DNA of 64,000 nt from Loripinus fragilis (lineage: Eukaryota; Mollusca; Bivalvia; Lucinida; Lucinidae). A program made the translations under genes and the position numbers. Shown in pieces: positions 48,963-60,184 of this stretch. Positions within the stretch are counted from its first letter, which is position 1; each line of letters opens with the position of its first letter. The stretch spans positions 37,744,835 to 37,808,834 of the forward strand of contig OZ026530.1 in assembly GCA_964019695.1 (NCBI GenBank), given 5' to 3'. Below the pieces are notes generated by a model. That model was given only the letters and a program-made list of their open reading frames with translations, ran no database searches and had not been told where the DNA came from.

Positions 48963-49840
48963 CTAGCGATAAGGCGTATATTTTCCCTAGTTGACATGAA
49001 TACAAAACCCAAATTTTCAAATTGCCCTTATGTTTTTAAAATTGAACTGTTTCGATAGTAAAATATGCATAGAAAGCATCAAAATAGGTTTCAAAGCGAT
49101 TGATCATTTACAAAGCCGTGAAAACTTGCGCCTTCTACTCCCACCCCTCATTTTACGTCTTTAGACTGGGTGCCGTTTAGACGAGAGTTTTAGTAAATCC
49201 TTTGCAGGTTTTCAAAAAGTAAAAGTTCTAAAATATTAAGGAAATAAGTGCGCTTCATTTCCAAAAAATTCGGTATTCCTACCGCGCATGCGTACGAAAT
49301 ATACTTAAAATTGTGACGTTTGTCATTGAAAAGATGAAACTGGCGTATTTCAGTTTGTTCTTAGATGCTTTCCCCCTAGACCCAAGATGCCCTTTGGACA
49401 ATTAAATGTTGCTAAACAAATATATAACATATGTAATGGGCGTCTTGGGTCTAGGGGGGGGGAAGGGGCTGTATAAGCGAAAGAAGATATCAAATATCTG
49501 ACAAAAATAGACCACTTTGCAAGATGGTCGTTTTTATTGTACATCAACTGTATAAATAGTTTTACTGTACATAGCGTGGTTCTTTGTTTAACGGTCTAGT
49601 TCCCATATATGTTACTGAATAACAAGCACAGTTGATGATCGAAATAAATTCTCATTCAATAAGAAGTAGAGTTATTGCATGCATGAAGGAAACCCTGTTT
49701 TAAATATACAAATTCGGGGGCAATGGTGCATCGACGGCTCTTTTATATATATTTGTTGAATGTGCCTAGTTTCTCCAGTCGTTATTTCAACAAAATAAAA
49801 CGAACGTCTCGTTTAGGGAGATTGCTCGCCTTATCGCTAG
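48963..49840. mobile_element. 878-bp TIR element, copy 2
   Basis: Same termini and nested hairpin as 47696-48572. It shares the same left flank, so it arose by duplication of the locus, not by a second insertion. Confidence 0.8.
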
Positions 49841-49844
49841 AAAT

Positions 49845-51000
49845 ACTTCCTGTTTTACCTATGCTTACCTACACAGAGCTTAAATGTAGGATAAACATAC
49901 ACAGTGTAGGAAATAAAGCCAGAAAATTGAACAAAATTTGTTCAGGCAACTTGTATCCCATTTCCCTCCAGAGTCAGTTATCGAACACATTCTTGCTACT
50001 ACAAAGGATCGCCGATTAGGTAATAAGGTTACAATTTTCTCCCAGAATTTTCAAAATTGTATATACTGACCATTTGAAAGAAATTTTGTCGTAAAGAATG
50101 ATGCAATTTTATTTATTATTTTGTTTTATTGTAGATATATCTGGATCAGAAAAGTGTTGCATACAAAGCAATTGTTATCAGAAGAAATAGAACATATTTT
50201 GTCCTGCAACTGACCATTGCATACATTCTTACTTTTTTCTAATGTCCTTCTTACAAAGAATTATAAACTGATTTGACAAGCACTGATATATTTCTCTGCG
50301 GCCTAAACTAAATTTACAGCAGGAACCAATTTCAAGGTGACAAGTTGATACTCAGAAAAAAGAGCAACCAGAATTTCTACCTATTTGAGGAATTCGGCAT
50401 TATATTCTAGACTGTACATGTCCTTCACATGTTCTGTACATTTGCTGTTATTTAAGTTACCATCTTGATTTATAACTCATACCATTGCATTTATTCATCT
50501 CATGATATATCAAATTTGAGTATTATCGTATATTTTTTTATTTTCAAAAATGATTTTGTCAAAGTTAATATTTTATTTACAGCATTTGTATTTTATGAAT
50601 GGTAAAGGTGTGACATAAAAGTCAGTATGATTTCGTTACATGTATTACAACTTAAATCATTTAAGTGGTCTACTTTGTAATTTATAAAAGATTCATTTGT
50701 TTTTTTTTATCAATAGAACAGTAGCTGAAAAGGTTGTAATGCAGCTCATATCATGACTCTTAACTCAAGTGTTTCATTTTTTGGATTTGTTCCAAGTTAT
50801 TGGATGGAGTTAGTCATTTATGTAGAATATGCCGACCCACACTTTAAAATGATATTTATATTTTTTCTCAGGACTTTCACGTAAGATCTAGTTAATCGTA
50901 TAGATTCTAAAGAGTTAAATCATAACTACTGTTAATTCCATTCTTAACAGTGTTACTAATATTTATCTAATAGATGAAACATATAGTCATTGAATTTATT
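49845..51000. other. No recognised feature
   Basis: AT-rich and non-coding. Homology to unit A begins at about 51030. Confidence 0.4.
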
Positions 51001-51628
51001 TGCATTATTTAGACAGCTATAACATGTTTTATCCGCTGTGGTCAGTCAATCACATTAAAAAGAGACAAAATGCATTTTTCAAAATCATTCATAGGCCAGC
51101 ATGCATGTGGAATTTTGACATGCCACCTTTTTAATAGTTTAATTTCAGTATTTCTGTCTTTAATCAACAATCAAAACAGTTCACATATTTTATCATTTTT
51201 GGCTGAGGTTTAATATAAATTTAGCTATGAGGTGTATGCATTGCATCCAACCATTTCTGTAAACAACAATAATGACTCATCAAATATTGTAGTTGTATCC
51301 ATGTACACACTGAGTTTAAGATATAACATTTTTAACTTGTTTAACCAATTTTAAGTAGCCCATTCCGTTTGTTCCTATTATTAATGTCCTTAAATTGTGA
51401 AATATTTAATTTTCTGTGGTCTTACAGATAGAAATATATGTAAACGCCCTTGTGTCATGAGGTATGATTAGTACATTTTGTGTTTTAGGTATTTGAATCT
51501 TCTTCATATTTTTTTTATTTCAGACACCATTTTTTGTCGCTTGAAGAGTATTTGCAGGGCAAAAAATACTGATACACATTGGCAAAAAATTACTGATACA
51601 TACTTGAGAACGATATTTACTGTCCATG
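51001..51628 (+). repeat. Upstream flank of ZNF C
   Basis: Aligns with 5330-5700 and 6099-6470 of unit A, but without either MITE, giving the empty sites for both. TGTGGTCTTACAGATAGAAA matches TTGTCTTGCAGATAGAAA of A and may be another splice acceptor. Confidence 0.7.
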
Positions 51629-53165
51629 TATAATAAAATAACCTTTTTAATTATAATTGGCTCTCCTTACCTTTCATGTAAAGTTAGAAACGCATTTTTA
51701 CTACGGAAAAGCCTAAGAAATATCATGCATTGGCTTGTCAAAAAGTATCCGAAGCCCTTATCCCTTTTGTTGGGCAACATTTTTATTCGATTTGGCACCA
51801 AGTTGTATAGACAAGAAGTTGGGATTCATTTGGTCACTAATTGTGCTCTCCTGATTGCCTCTTTATTCTTGTTCTATTATGAAAGGGACTTTATGATGTC
51901 TCTTCCTGATGATAAACTGGGTAATATTATTGACTTTTTTATCACTACATCTAGCTATCTGGATGATATTTTACAAAAAGGTAAGTTAAATATACACTTC
52001 AGAGCTACAACTTAATAAAGCTAATGCCTCTGATACTGAAGTCGGGTTTTAGACTTGCATTTGTCCATTTCTAATGACGTTGTTTCTACCAAAATTTATG
52101 ATAAACTTGACGATTTTGATTTTTAAATTGTCAATTTCAAATTTTTAAATGGAGCTGTTCCTCGCCCTACATCATATGGAGTCTATATATCTTTCAACTG
52201 ATCCGTTTTGCTATAGCATCTAGCGGTGTTGCTGACTTCAACACTTGCAATAAATTGTTAACTCAGAAACTTCTTAAATAAGGCTTTACTTCTTAAACAA
52301 GGCTATCAGTATCATAAACTTCGAAAAACCTTTTCTAAATTTTATAAACTACACATTGATTTGATATCTAAATTGCAAGTTGGACTTTAATCTCTCTTTC
52401 ACCAAGGACTTTCGGAGTTCTATGGTGACTTTGTGTATAAGTTGAATAGGATTGTTGGCTGTGATAATTTTTCAGCGCAGTGTATTAAAATAATATCTAA
52501 TTAAGAAAAGATTGGCTATAACATTAATGTATTGCAACAGACTGCATGCTTGATTGTCAACCCAATCACTGTCAGCAACTTTGCTTTTCTCTTTAATTGC
52601 ACACATGTTGGTCTGACTTCATACTCTGTAATGGTTCTGACTTAAAGACTAATCTTTTGATGAGATGGTAGGGGCCTGATTCTTTTTCTTTGACAGGTCC
52701 ACCGGGGTTTACCTGTTAGATCTCTTTTGCCCCAGTATTCGGCTTTATGTACTGTTGAGTCTGCATCTGTATTTTAATCTTCTTTTTATATCTTGATTTA
52801 TATGTTTTAGGAGATGATGCATGGATAAGTTAGGCGTCTTTACAAACCATACATATATGTGCCTAGACCCACATCTGAACTAAGGGTGAGGTAGGTGCCA
52901 TGAAAGCGGGTTAAGCCCTCCAGTAAAATATATTTTACTCACCGTTCCAAGGCGGTACTTCTTTTGTGGATCATTTGTATTATTTCTGTCTTGTGTTTGC
53001 CATGCTTTCGAGTCTGTGGTCAGCTGCTTGGAAATGACTAACCTCTTGGCCTTTGGTTGTGTTGTCAAATTGTGTTTTTGTTACTTTCCCATGTGGTATC
53101 CTGGGTCAGGTGTGGTACGTAATTGTATCGATTCCAGATCTTGCCCCCTTTCTTACTTTGCTGGT
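51629..53165 (+). mobile_element. Reverse transcriptase remnant, probably Penelope-like
   Basis: The first frame (51626-52015, 129 aa) reads GIHLVTNCALLIASLFLFYY followed by a YLDDI catalytic box. This layout (VGI-xGTNCAP-LLADLFL, then YLDD) fits Penelope-like RTs. Decayed but collinear sequence goes on with LHLSISND, KIYDKLDDFDF, TSYGVYIS, GYQYHKLRKTFSKFY and QTACLIVNPITV in shifting frames to about 52600, then probable 3' sequence. Units A and B have no insert at this place, between the GAACGA(C/T)ATTTAC motif and the exon acceptor. It is dead by many stops. Superfamily assignment is from memory of the motif set. Confidence 0.65.
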
Positions 53166-53202
53166 TATTTAAAGATTCTAAATAATACCTTTTCTTTTTT
53201 AG

Positions 53203-53290
53203 CTTTCTAAGAAATGTTGAGACACAACTGCAAATGAACTTTTTGCTTTAAGAGCATCGTGGATGAACATGGAAGAGTGTGAAATTTAGC
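53203..53290 (+). other. Candidate first exon of ZNF C, donor lost
   Basis: Counterpart of 6535-6614 and 21113-21201, with acceptor TTTTTTAG. Where A and B have GCAGGTGTT, C has GCAGATGTT, so the proposed GT donor is lost. Just after, a deletion joins it directly to finger sequence (GTAGGTAGCTTGAAGAAACA). Confidence 0.4.
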
Positions 53291-53309
53291 AGATGTTCAG
53301 ATACGAGAA

Positions 53310-54193
53310 GACATAGTAGGTAGCTTGAAGAAACATACACACATTCATGAAGGACATAAACCATATTCATGTGCCTATTCTCAGGGTGGGTAGTCACGTA
53401 GTTTCTGCTAGGATACACTGTACGGAAAAATGACCATCAGTGTTATTTCATCTTTACCCAGAAAGTTATACAACGTTTTCCAGCCCATAATTTTCCCAAT
53501 CTAACGATGCCAGGATAACCTCATAAAGCTTCTTACTTTGAGTACAGACTCTGTAACAATTGTTTTAGTGGCGAAGATCGGGACTGAATTATAGGTAATA
53601 AGCTGTACGGACAACAATTATTTTCTTTGTGCCAGAGTTTGTACTCAAAGTAAGAAGCTTAAAGAGGATATCCTGGTAGCGTTTTGAAGAGGAAAGTGTT
53701 GGCTGAAAAGTGGTGTATAACTTTCTGGGTATAGATGAGAAAACATAGAGAAATCTTCTTACTTGCGATCAGAATGTCCATACAGTGTATTCGAACATCC
53801 GTACAGTGTATCCAAGCAAAAAACACGAGACTACTCACCCTGTATTGTGGTAAATGTTTGAATCAAGCAGTAAACTTAAAAACGCATAAGTTTATTCAAA
53901 CTGAAATTAACCACATTCATGTGACACGTGTGATTAAGGTTTAGTTTTTCACGTGACATGAAAATGCATAAGCTTATTCATACTGAAGATAAAGCACATT
54001 CATGAAACACTTGTGGTCAATGGTTTACTCAAGTTAGTTGCTTGAATAGATATTCATAAGTTAAGTCATAAAGGACATAAACCATATTCATGTGACTATT
54101 GGGTTAAAGGTTTTATTTGGCCAAATAGTTTGAAAATGCATACACTTATTCATACTGGGGATAAACCACATATTCATGTGACTATTATGGTAA
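53310..54193 (+). pseudogene. Decayed 5' fingers of ZNF C
   Basis: Finger fragments are readable in several frames: GSLKKHTHIHEGHKPYSCAY before the MITE, YCGKCLNQAVNLKTHKFIQT after it, then others with missing bases up to 54193. A lost T in TGTTTAGTCGG (about 54197) creates the apparent ATG of the next frame. This part cannot be translated as one protein. Confidence 0.75.
53382..53842. mobile_element. 461-bp TIR element inside a zinc finger
   Basis: Starts CAGGGTGGGTAGTCACG and ends CGAGACTACTCACCCTG. It splits a finger between TGTGCC and the Cys-codon region. TATTCT on the left and TATTGT on the right form a 6-bp target duplication with one mismatch, and removing one copy restores C-A-Y-C-G-K-C. 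The interior has an inverted pair AGCTTCTTACTTTGAGTACA and its complement. The frame at 53735-53944 reads across its edge and is not a gene. Confidence 0.85.
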
Positions 54194-55504
54194 ATGTTTA
54201 GTCGGTCAGGTCACTTGAAGAAGCATAAGGTTTATAATACAGGAGATAAACCACATTCATGTGACACTTGTGGTAAATGTTTTACTCAAGCAGGTAACTT
54301 GAAAATGCATAAGTTTATTCATACTGAAGATAAACCACATTCATGTGACACGTGCGGTAAAGGTTTTAGTTGTTTACGTGACTTGAAGAATCATAAGCTT
54401 ATTCATACTGGAGATAAACCACATTCATGTGACACTTGCGGTCAACGTTTTACTCAAGCAGGTAGCTTGAATACACATCAGCTTATTCATGAAGGAGATA
54501 AACCATATTCATGTGGCACTTGTGGTAAATGTTTTACTCAAGCAGGTAACTTGAATAGACATAAGCTAATTCATGAAGGACATAAACCCTATTCGTGTGA
54601 CACTTGTGGTAAATGTTTTACTCATGCAGGTACCTTGAAGAAACATAAGCTCATTCATACTGGGGATAAACCACATTCATGTGACACTTGCGGTCAACGT
54701 TTTACTCAAGCAGGTAGCTTGAATACACATCAGCTTATTCATGAAGGAGATAAACCATATTCATGTGGCACTTGTGGTAAATGTTTTACTCAAGCAGGTA
54801 ACTTGAATAGACATAAGCTAATTCATGAAGGACATAAACCCTATTCGTGTGACACTTGTGGTAAATGTTTTAGTCAGCCAGGTGACTTGAAGAAGCATAA
54901 ACTTGTTCATACTGGAGATAAACCACATTCCTGTGACACTTGTGGTAAATGTTTTACTCAATCAGGTAGCTTGAAAAGACATAAGCTGATTCATGAACGA
55001 CATAAACCATGTTCATGTGACAATTATAGTAAATGTTTTTCAAGGTCAGGTGACTTGAAGAAACATAAGCTAATTCATGCAGGATATAAGCCATATATAT
55101 GTGACTATTGTGGAATTTGTTTTACTAAAGCAGGAAACTTAAAGACACATATGTTTATTCATACAGGAGAAAACCTGTATAAGTGTGACACTTGCGGTAA
55201 ATGTTTTGTTCTATTACAATACTTGAAGGACCATATAGGTACGCATTATGAACATAAGCCATATACTTGTGGCTTATGCGGTAGAGGGTTTAGTCATTCA
55301 CATAACTTGAAACAACATATGCGTATTCATAATCGACATAAGCCATATACTTGTGGCTCATGCGGTAGAGGGTTTACTTATTCACATAACTTGAAGCAAC
55401 ATATGCTTATTCATACAGGAGAAAAGCCATATAGCTGTGACACTTGTGGTAAATGTTATACACAATTATCTACGTTAAAGAAACATGGGCGTACTCATAA
55501 ATAG
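54194..55504 (+). CDS. C2H2 zinc-finger protein C (15 fingers)
   Basis: Open frame of 436 residues, almost all C2H2 fingers of 28 residues, likely nuclear and DNA-binding. After a partial finger come 15 fingers. Finger 10 reads CDNYSKCF, so its second zinc-binding Cys is Tyr. Fingers 3-4 (CDTCGQRF and CGTCGKCF types) recur as 6-7 from a 252-bp duplication. Fingers 13-14 are of the CGSCGRGF...SHNLKQH class seen in B distal. It ends LKKHGRTHK and TAG, the same end as B. The ATG at 54194 results from a one-base loss in upstream finger sequence, so it is not the ancestral start. It may be a fragment of a pseudogene, or translated as a shorter protein. Confidence 0.65.
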   Translation: MFSRSGHLKKHKVYNTGDKPHSCDTCGKCFTQAGNLKMHKFIHTEDKPHSCDTCGKGFSCLRDLKNHKLIHTGDKPHSCDTCGQRFTQAGSLNTHQLIHEGDKPYSCGTCGKCFTQAGNLNRHKLIHEGHKPYSCDTCGKCFTHAGTLKKHKLIHTGDKPHSCDTCGQRFTQAGSLNTHQLIHEGDKPYSCGTCGKCFTQAGNLNRHKLIHEGHKPYSCDTCGKCFSQPGDLKKHKLVHTGDKPHSCDTCGKCFTQSGSLKRHKLIHERHKPCSCDNYSKCFSRSGDLKKHKLIHAGYKPYICDYCGICFTKAGNLKTHMFIHTGENLYKCDTCGKCFVLLQYLKDHIGTHYEHKPYTCGLCGRGFSHSHNLKQHMRIHNRHKPYTCGSCGRGFTYSHNLKQHMLIHTGEKPYSCDTCGKCYTQLSTLKKHGRTHK

Positions 55505-55519
55505 CATTGACGCAATACA

Positions 55520-56655
55520 AACTAGAACACATTCGATGGCGCGCCATCGCAAATCCCCACGCTCTCAAAGATATCTAATGGTATTCGATCCTTTGACCCC
55601 ATCCCAAGGTCACCAGTTTGATCCTAGGGTAAAAATTTTCAGTGTATCCTGGTCTGCTGCTTATCCTCTTTAATTTGATATGCCACATGACCATGTTCAT
55701 AAAATTAAATTTTTGACCCCCTTGCACCCCCAAGTCCCAAACCCTGGGGCATGCATGACCCAGGGGACAGAATAAAAATCCCGTCTAATATGTTTTATAT
55801 CTTTCATTTGTGAGAAGACACACAAAGTTTAGATTAAAAATCTTTGAAATTGACTTTGTAATTGAGATTTAATGATATTTGACCTTTTGGCTCCTCCCCA
55901 GGGCCCCAGGAGGCGGAGACCAAAAAATTGTGCCGTTGCATGTGCCATTCATGTAAGTAACTCACACACCAAATCTGGTTGAATTTGGGAAAAAAAGTTT
56001 ATGGACCCCCCAACCCCCCATGGTACCCTCAAGTCCAAACCCTGGGGCATGACCCAGGCAACGGAATGAAAATCTCGTCTGATATGTTTCATATCTTTCA
56101 TTTGTGAGAAGACACACAAAGTTTGGTTAAAAAATCTTTGAAATTGACTTTGTGATTGAGAGTTAATGATATTTGACCTTTTGGCCCCTCCCCAGGGCCC
56201 CAGGGGGTGGGGACCAAAAAATTGTGCTGTTGCATGTGCCATTGATGTAAGTTACTCACACACCAAATCTGGTTGAATTTAGGAAAAACAAATTTGACCA
56301 CTCAACCCCCACGGTACCCCCAAGTCCGACCCCTGGGGCATGACTCAAGCAAGGGAAAGAAAATCCCGTCTGATATGTTTTATATCTTTCATTAGTGAGA
56401 AGACACACAAAGTTTGGTTTAAAAATCTTTGAAATTGACTTTGTAATTGAAATTTAATGATATTTAATTATATTTGTCCTTTTGGCCCCTCCCCAGGGCC
56501 CCAGGGGGTGGGGCAAAAAAATAAGTGCCGTTGCACACCCTTTCCATGTGAGCAACTCACACACCAAATTTGGTTGAATTTTGTCCAACGGTTTAGGAGG
56601 AGTTAGCGTTGAGGCGGAGGCGATTGCAATATCCCCGACGCTTTTTTAAAAAAGC
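55520..56655 (-). mobile_element. ~1.1-kb insertion with three ~290-bp tandem units
   Basis: Interrupts the ZNF C flank relative to unit B (GACGCAATAC on the left, TATAATTGTACATCTGTAGT on the right). Three direct repeats share CTGGGGCATGACCCA, TCTGATATGTTTCATATCTT, GAGAAGACACACAAAGTTT, TGACCTTTTGGCCCCTCCCC and CACACACCAAATCTGGTTG. The right end is a hairpin CCCCGACGCTTTTTTAAAAAAGCGTGGGG at 56630-56658. AATCCCCACGC near the left end inverts it. A tandem core plus terminal hairpin is reminiscent of Helitron-like non-autonomous elements, but I cannot show CTRR ends. Coding frames inside are artefacts. Confidence 0.7.
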
Positions 56656-57189
56656 GTGGGGTTAAATATAATTGTACATCTGTAGTAACTAGATTAGTCT
56701 TCTATCTGAGATGAAGTACCATTAATATTCATATATGTTTTAAGTCTTTATTATATTAGACTATGAGGAAGTAGGTGGCGAAGGTGCACCATACTGGGGA
56801 TTTTTGTAGACATATTTGAGCCGTGGCATGTGATTTCCAATATTGTGGCATTTGACACGTGTAGACTCAGATGAGCATATGCAGCTTCCTTTAAAGCTTA
56901 GAATCTCCAAATGTTGTTAGCTCAGTAGCTTAACAGTCATATAATATCCAGCGACTAGAAAATGCTCTGATAAGATTGTGCGTATGCCCAGGCTAGTCTG
57001 AGCTTTTGCTGGTCGCACATACCACACTGTTGGAAATCTCATGGCATGGTTCATTTATTGTCTGATACTACGCCGTACATTCTGCAACTTGTTAGCACTC
57101 TGGCTGTGGGGCGTATCGTTTCAGAGTGTGCTAAATACGTTTGTAACTGAAGGCTCAATTTACAAACATCACTTGAAATTATCACTTGT
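56656..57189 (+). repeat. Flank of ZNF C shared with B
   Basis: 56656-56775 aligns with 30125-30230 of B (CTGTAGTAACTAGATTAG, AAGTCTTTATTATATTAGAC). The remainder is not recognised. Confidence 0.55.
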
Positions 57190-57330
57190 GCAAGATCGTT
57201 TGTGTATCAACTGTTGTAAAAATTGTAAAAAATCACTGACTTATGGGCACGTTCATAAAGGGGATAAACCATATAGGTCTGACATTTGTTGTACAATTGT
57301 ACTCAAGCAACAAACTTGAACATAAAGGTT
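57190..57330 (+). pseudogene. Decayed zinc-finger fragment
   Basis: Readable as CINCCKNCKKSLTYGHVHKGDKPYRSDICC, i.e. a finger end, the linker HKGDKPY and the next finger's start, with stops beyond. It is an isolated relic ~1.7 kb downstream of ZNF C. Confidence 0.6.
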
Positions 57331-57624
57331 AGACACAATATACGAACTCCACATATCCGTTATCATTGGCGTAGCCAGAATGCTATAAAAGCTACACACA
57401 TCAAAGTGGTACTGTTCATTTGCATCCCTTTTCAAAATGGGAACTTAAAGGAAAGACAGGGCCTGTAGAGCTACGACCGTGTAATGATCCCCAAATTTTA
57501 TAAAAGGTGGGGAGTTCGTCAAATATGCGTTCATAAATACTATGTTTACTGTGACGATTAAAGCTTCGAAAATGGCGACCTGTAGACTTTATTTTATTGA
57601 TTTTCATTAACTACATTGTGTGAG

Positions 57625-57821
57625 AGGGAGCGCAGTGGCTCAACGGTAGAGTGCTTGACTCGAGACCAAAGGGCCGCGGGTTCGAGCCTCACCGGCGTCA
57701 CTGCGTTTTGTCCTTGAGTAAGAACATTAATCCTAGCTTAGTACTGGTTCAACCCAGGAAGACCCGTCCCTTTATAACTGAAAGATTGGTGATGGGACGT
57801 AAAGAATCAAATCAAACAAAT
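57625..57821 (+). repeat. tRNA-derived SINE with 10-bp target duplication
   Basis: The head has an A box TGGCTCAACGGTAGAG and a B box GGGTTCGAGCC, then a core TCACTGCGTTTTGTCCTTGAG and a body ending GGGACGTAAAGAATCAAA. It is flanked by perfect ATTGTGTGAG copies (57615-57624 and 57822-57831). Relatives are at 62080-62264 (minus) and 62990-63165. Confidence 0.9.
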
Positions 57822-57904
57822 ATTGTGTGAGTTGCCTTTTGATTCATAATCATCATAGTTATACTATTTCAGTGTTGGAATGTTTGGTTAATAACAGGGA
57901 AATA

Positions 57905-59445
57905 ACGCTGTGTACAATAAAACTTGTGTGAAACTGCCACACTCAAAATGACCAAAAATTGGCTTTCAATACCATTTATTGGTAAATTCAGGTCAAGAGT
58001 ATTGCAGAATGATCCTAGGGGAGCATTATACAAAGCTTTTGACCTTCAAGAAGCTATTGTCAATAAGAACTATGTTTTATTTGGACTTTGAGTGACTGTT
58101 TTACACATGTTTTACTGTATTTTAAAACCGTGATAAAAGCAAATGCTGTAGATAAATGATATTAATTTCTCCTCATTCGCCAATGTATCAAATGATATTT
58201 CATTGGATTGTCCAGTCACTCTTATATACGTTGCTGATAAAAGCCAGCAAAGAACTAAGCTTGGACGAACGTAACAGGCATAACTTTAGACCTCTGGTAC
58301 AGCTGGGTGGTTGCGCATGGATTTTAAAGGGATGTATGCACAAAAATATACGCTAGGTCACATAAGATGAGATTAATACATGCACATGTACATATATTTG
58401 AGCTCGTGGGGGCCTTGATATTTCTGTGAGATAGCTTTAGGCATCTTCCTATAAACCTGTAACGTGTTATTTCCTTTTTCAAAGGCGCGACGACGCACTT
58501 GACTGTAGCTGTTTGGCACAAGGTTTTATCACTTCGTAACGCCACGTTGCAATATTTTTGACCGTTGTAAAGTAACGTCAAGATCGAGGATCGCGCATGC
58601 GCTTGCTTGAAAGAGCTACCATAATGGTGCGAGCTCTTCGTGACCAAACAAATATTCCTGTCTTGTTGCTAAAATACAGCTTGAAAATATAAAAACTGGT
58701 ATCTTCATGATTCAACTTTTTTTATCATTGCCCAAAAAGTTAACACTACATTTTTCAATGGTAGTATAAGCGTTTTTCTTCCATCAAATAGACTCCGTAG
58801 AGATATCGGAACTTGGGGGCTTCGAAACAAAAATAGTATTCATACTGCAATTGAATAGAACAGAACAGAATCTCTCTAATCGTAACAGCTTATGTTTACA
58901 TTTCTAAACACCTGAAGGACATAACTGCAGAAACATTTCCATTTGTTAAAGGTGATGTTATTTTACCCATCAACATCTAAAATAATTCAATGGGAACTCA
59001 AGTTAAAGCTGAAAAAGAATTAGCTAATTCTTTGAAGACGCCATATCTATATTTTATAAACGACGTAAGCAATCATTGTGCAATTGTGGTGTTTGATATA
59101 GTTTGTTACCTCTATTTTACCAGTGACCTATATAAGATTGTTGAGGTGATTTGGTAAATCACTGGTGATTTCGATTTCGGCCAGTTCCATGACGATCCAG
59201 TTTCTTATGTGTTATATTGTTGCCAGATTATTCTACTGTACATGCAAGGACTTCAGCATTGTCTGCGCATGTTTAAATTATCAATGACCGAAATGTCTTC
59301 TATTGCAGATCACTTTCACAAAGCCGAATTAAACCATAACAGTAAATTAAGCGGACGCTGATTTCAGAGGTTCTTTTTCCTGTACAAACAAAAATGGCCA
59401 GTTTGTCATGGAGACCGATACTTCTGCCTATACTGTTGTATATCC
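57905..59445 (+). repeat. Duplicated flank, unit C copy
   Basis: Same-orientation paralogue of 30770-32720 with a ~350-bp deletion near 59050. The frames at 58156-58356 and 58324-58647 mirror those of B and are disrupted differently. Confidence 0.8.
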
Positions 59446-60040
59446 ACATAAATCAAAATTCTGAAACCATGGAAAACATTCCCCCAGCTAGGAAAAGGCT
59501 GCGAATTCTTGAAACTGACAGCGACACAGATTGAACTATTCCATCTCTAAATTGAGCCATAACATGCGAAAACCAACAATATGAAGTATGTGCAAAGTAT
59601 ACGCCCAGTCTGAACAGAGTCTTCACTGTGTGCACAATGGGTAACTTCGGACCCAAACTTTCTTCATGCGGACAGCAAAGACTCTGATTAAACTGAGCTG
59701 ATGCCCAAATTGATCTGTGACTATTGTATCACGTTGTTATTTTTCGCATGTTGCCGCTCAGTTGTGCACATAGGACAGGGCTGGGGAGTAAAATATGTCG
59801 GGGAGCATAATGACGACGTCATCGTGACGTATTGTACTCTGTGTGCTGACTTTTTTTAAAGATTGTGATTTCTACTATTATTTTACACGTTCGACAGCTG
59901 TATTCTCTGTTTCTCTTTATTTTAAATCATACATTGATGCAGTTGAAGTCTCTCGATGATTAATACTGAGGAAACGTAAACAAACTTAAAGGGGAATTTC
60001 GTAGTTTAATCAGCTGATCCTGTCGGTTATGTTATCAATA
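59446..60040. other. No recognised gene
   Basis: Short frames only. Homology to B is lost after about 59445. Confidence 0.4.
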
Positions 60041-60184
60041 GGATCTCACATTCGTGAATATGTTTTATTGGATTTATTAAATTCGTCTATTGAAAACGAT
60101 AAAAACTCGGCAAGCCTCGTTTTTATCGTTTTCAAAAGACTCATTTAATAAATCCAATAAAACATGATCAGTCATGTTAGATCC
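60041..60184. mobile_element. 144-bp hairpin MITE, GGCAAGCCTCG family
   Basis: The arms GGATCTCACATTCGTGAATA and ATCAGTCATGTTAGATCC pair. Inside, TTTTATTGGATTTATTAAA pairs with its complement. The inner stem GAAAACGATAAAAAC flanks CTCGGCAAGCCTCG. The best example of the family here. An AT run follows at 60190. Confidence 0.88.

Larger units (their letters stand above)
47587..49844 (+). repeat. 1.27-kb tandem duplication
   Basis: 47587-48575 recurs at 48861-49844, nearly identical with a 7-base length difference (CTAAGATCTAAGATCC against CTAAGATCC). Between the copies is 48586-48860, a duplicate of 34563-34850. High identity implies a recent event. Frames inside (47969-48247, 49350-49547, 49723-50019) are not genes. 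Confidence 0.9.

Noticed and set aside
49723..50019. 98-aa frame MVHRRLFYIY...
   Set aside because: It runs across the end of a TIR element copy, has no domain, and its duplicate at about 48455 is not kept open.
53735..53944. 69-aa frame mixing unknown sequence and a finger
   Set aside because: It crosses the edge of the 461-bp element into decayed finger sequence.
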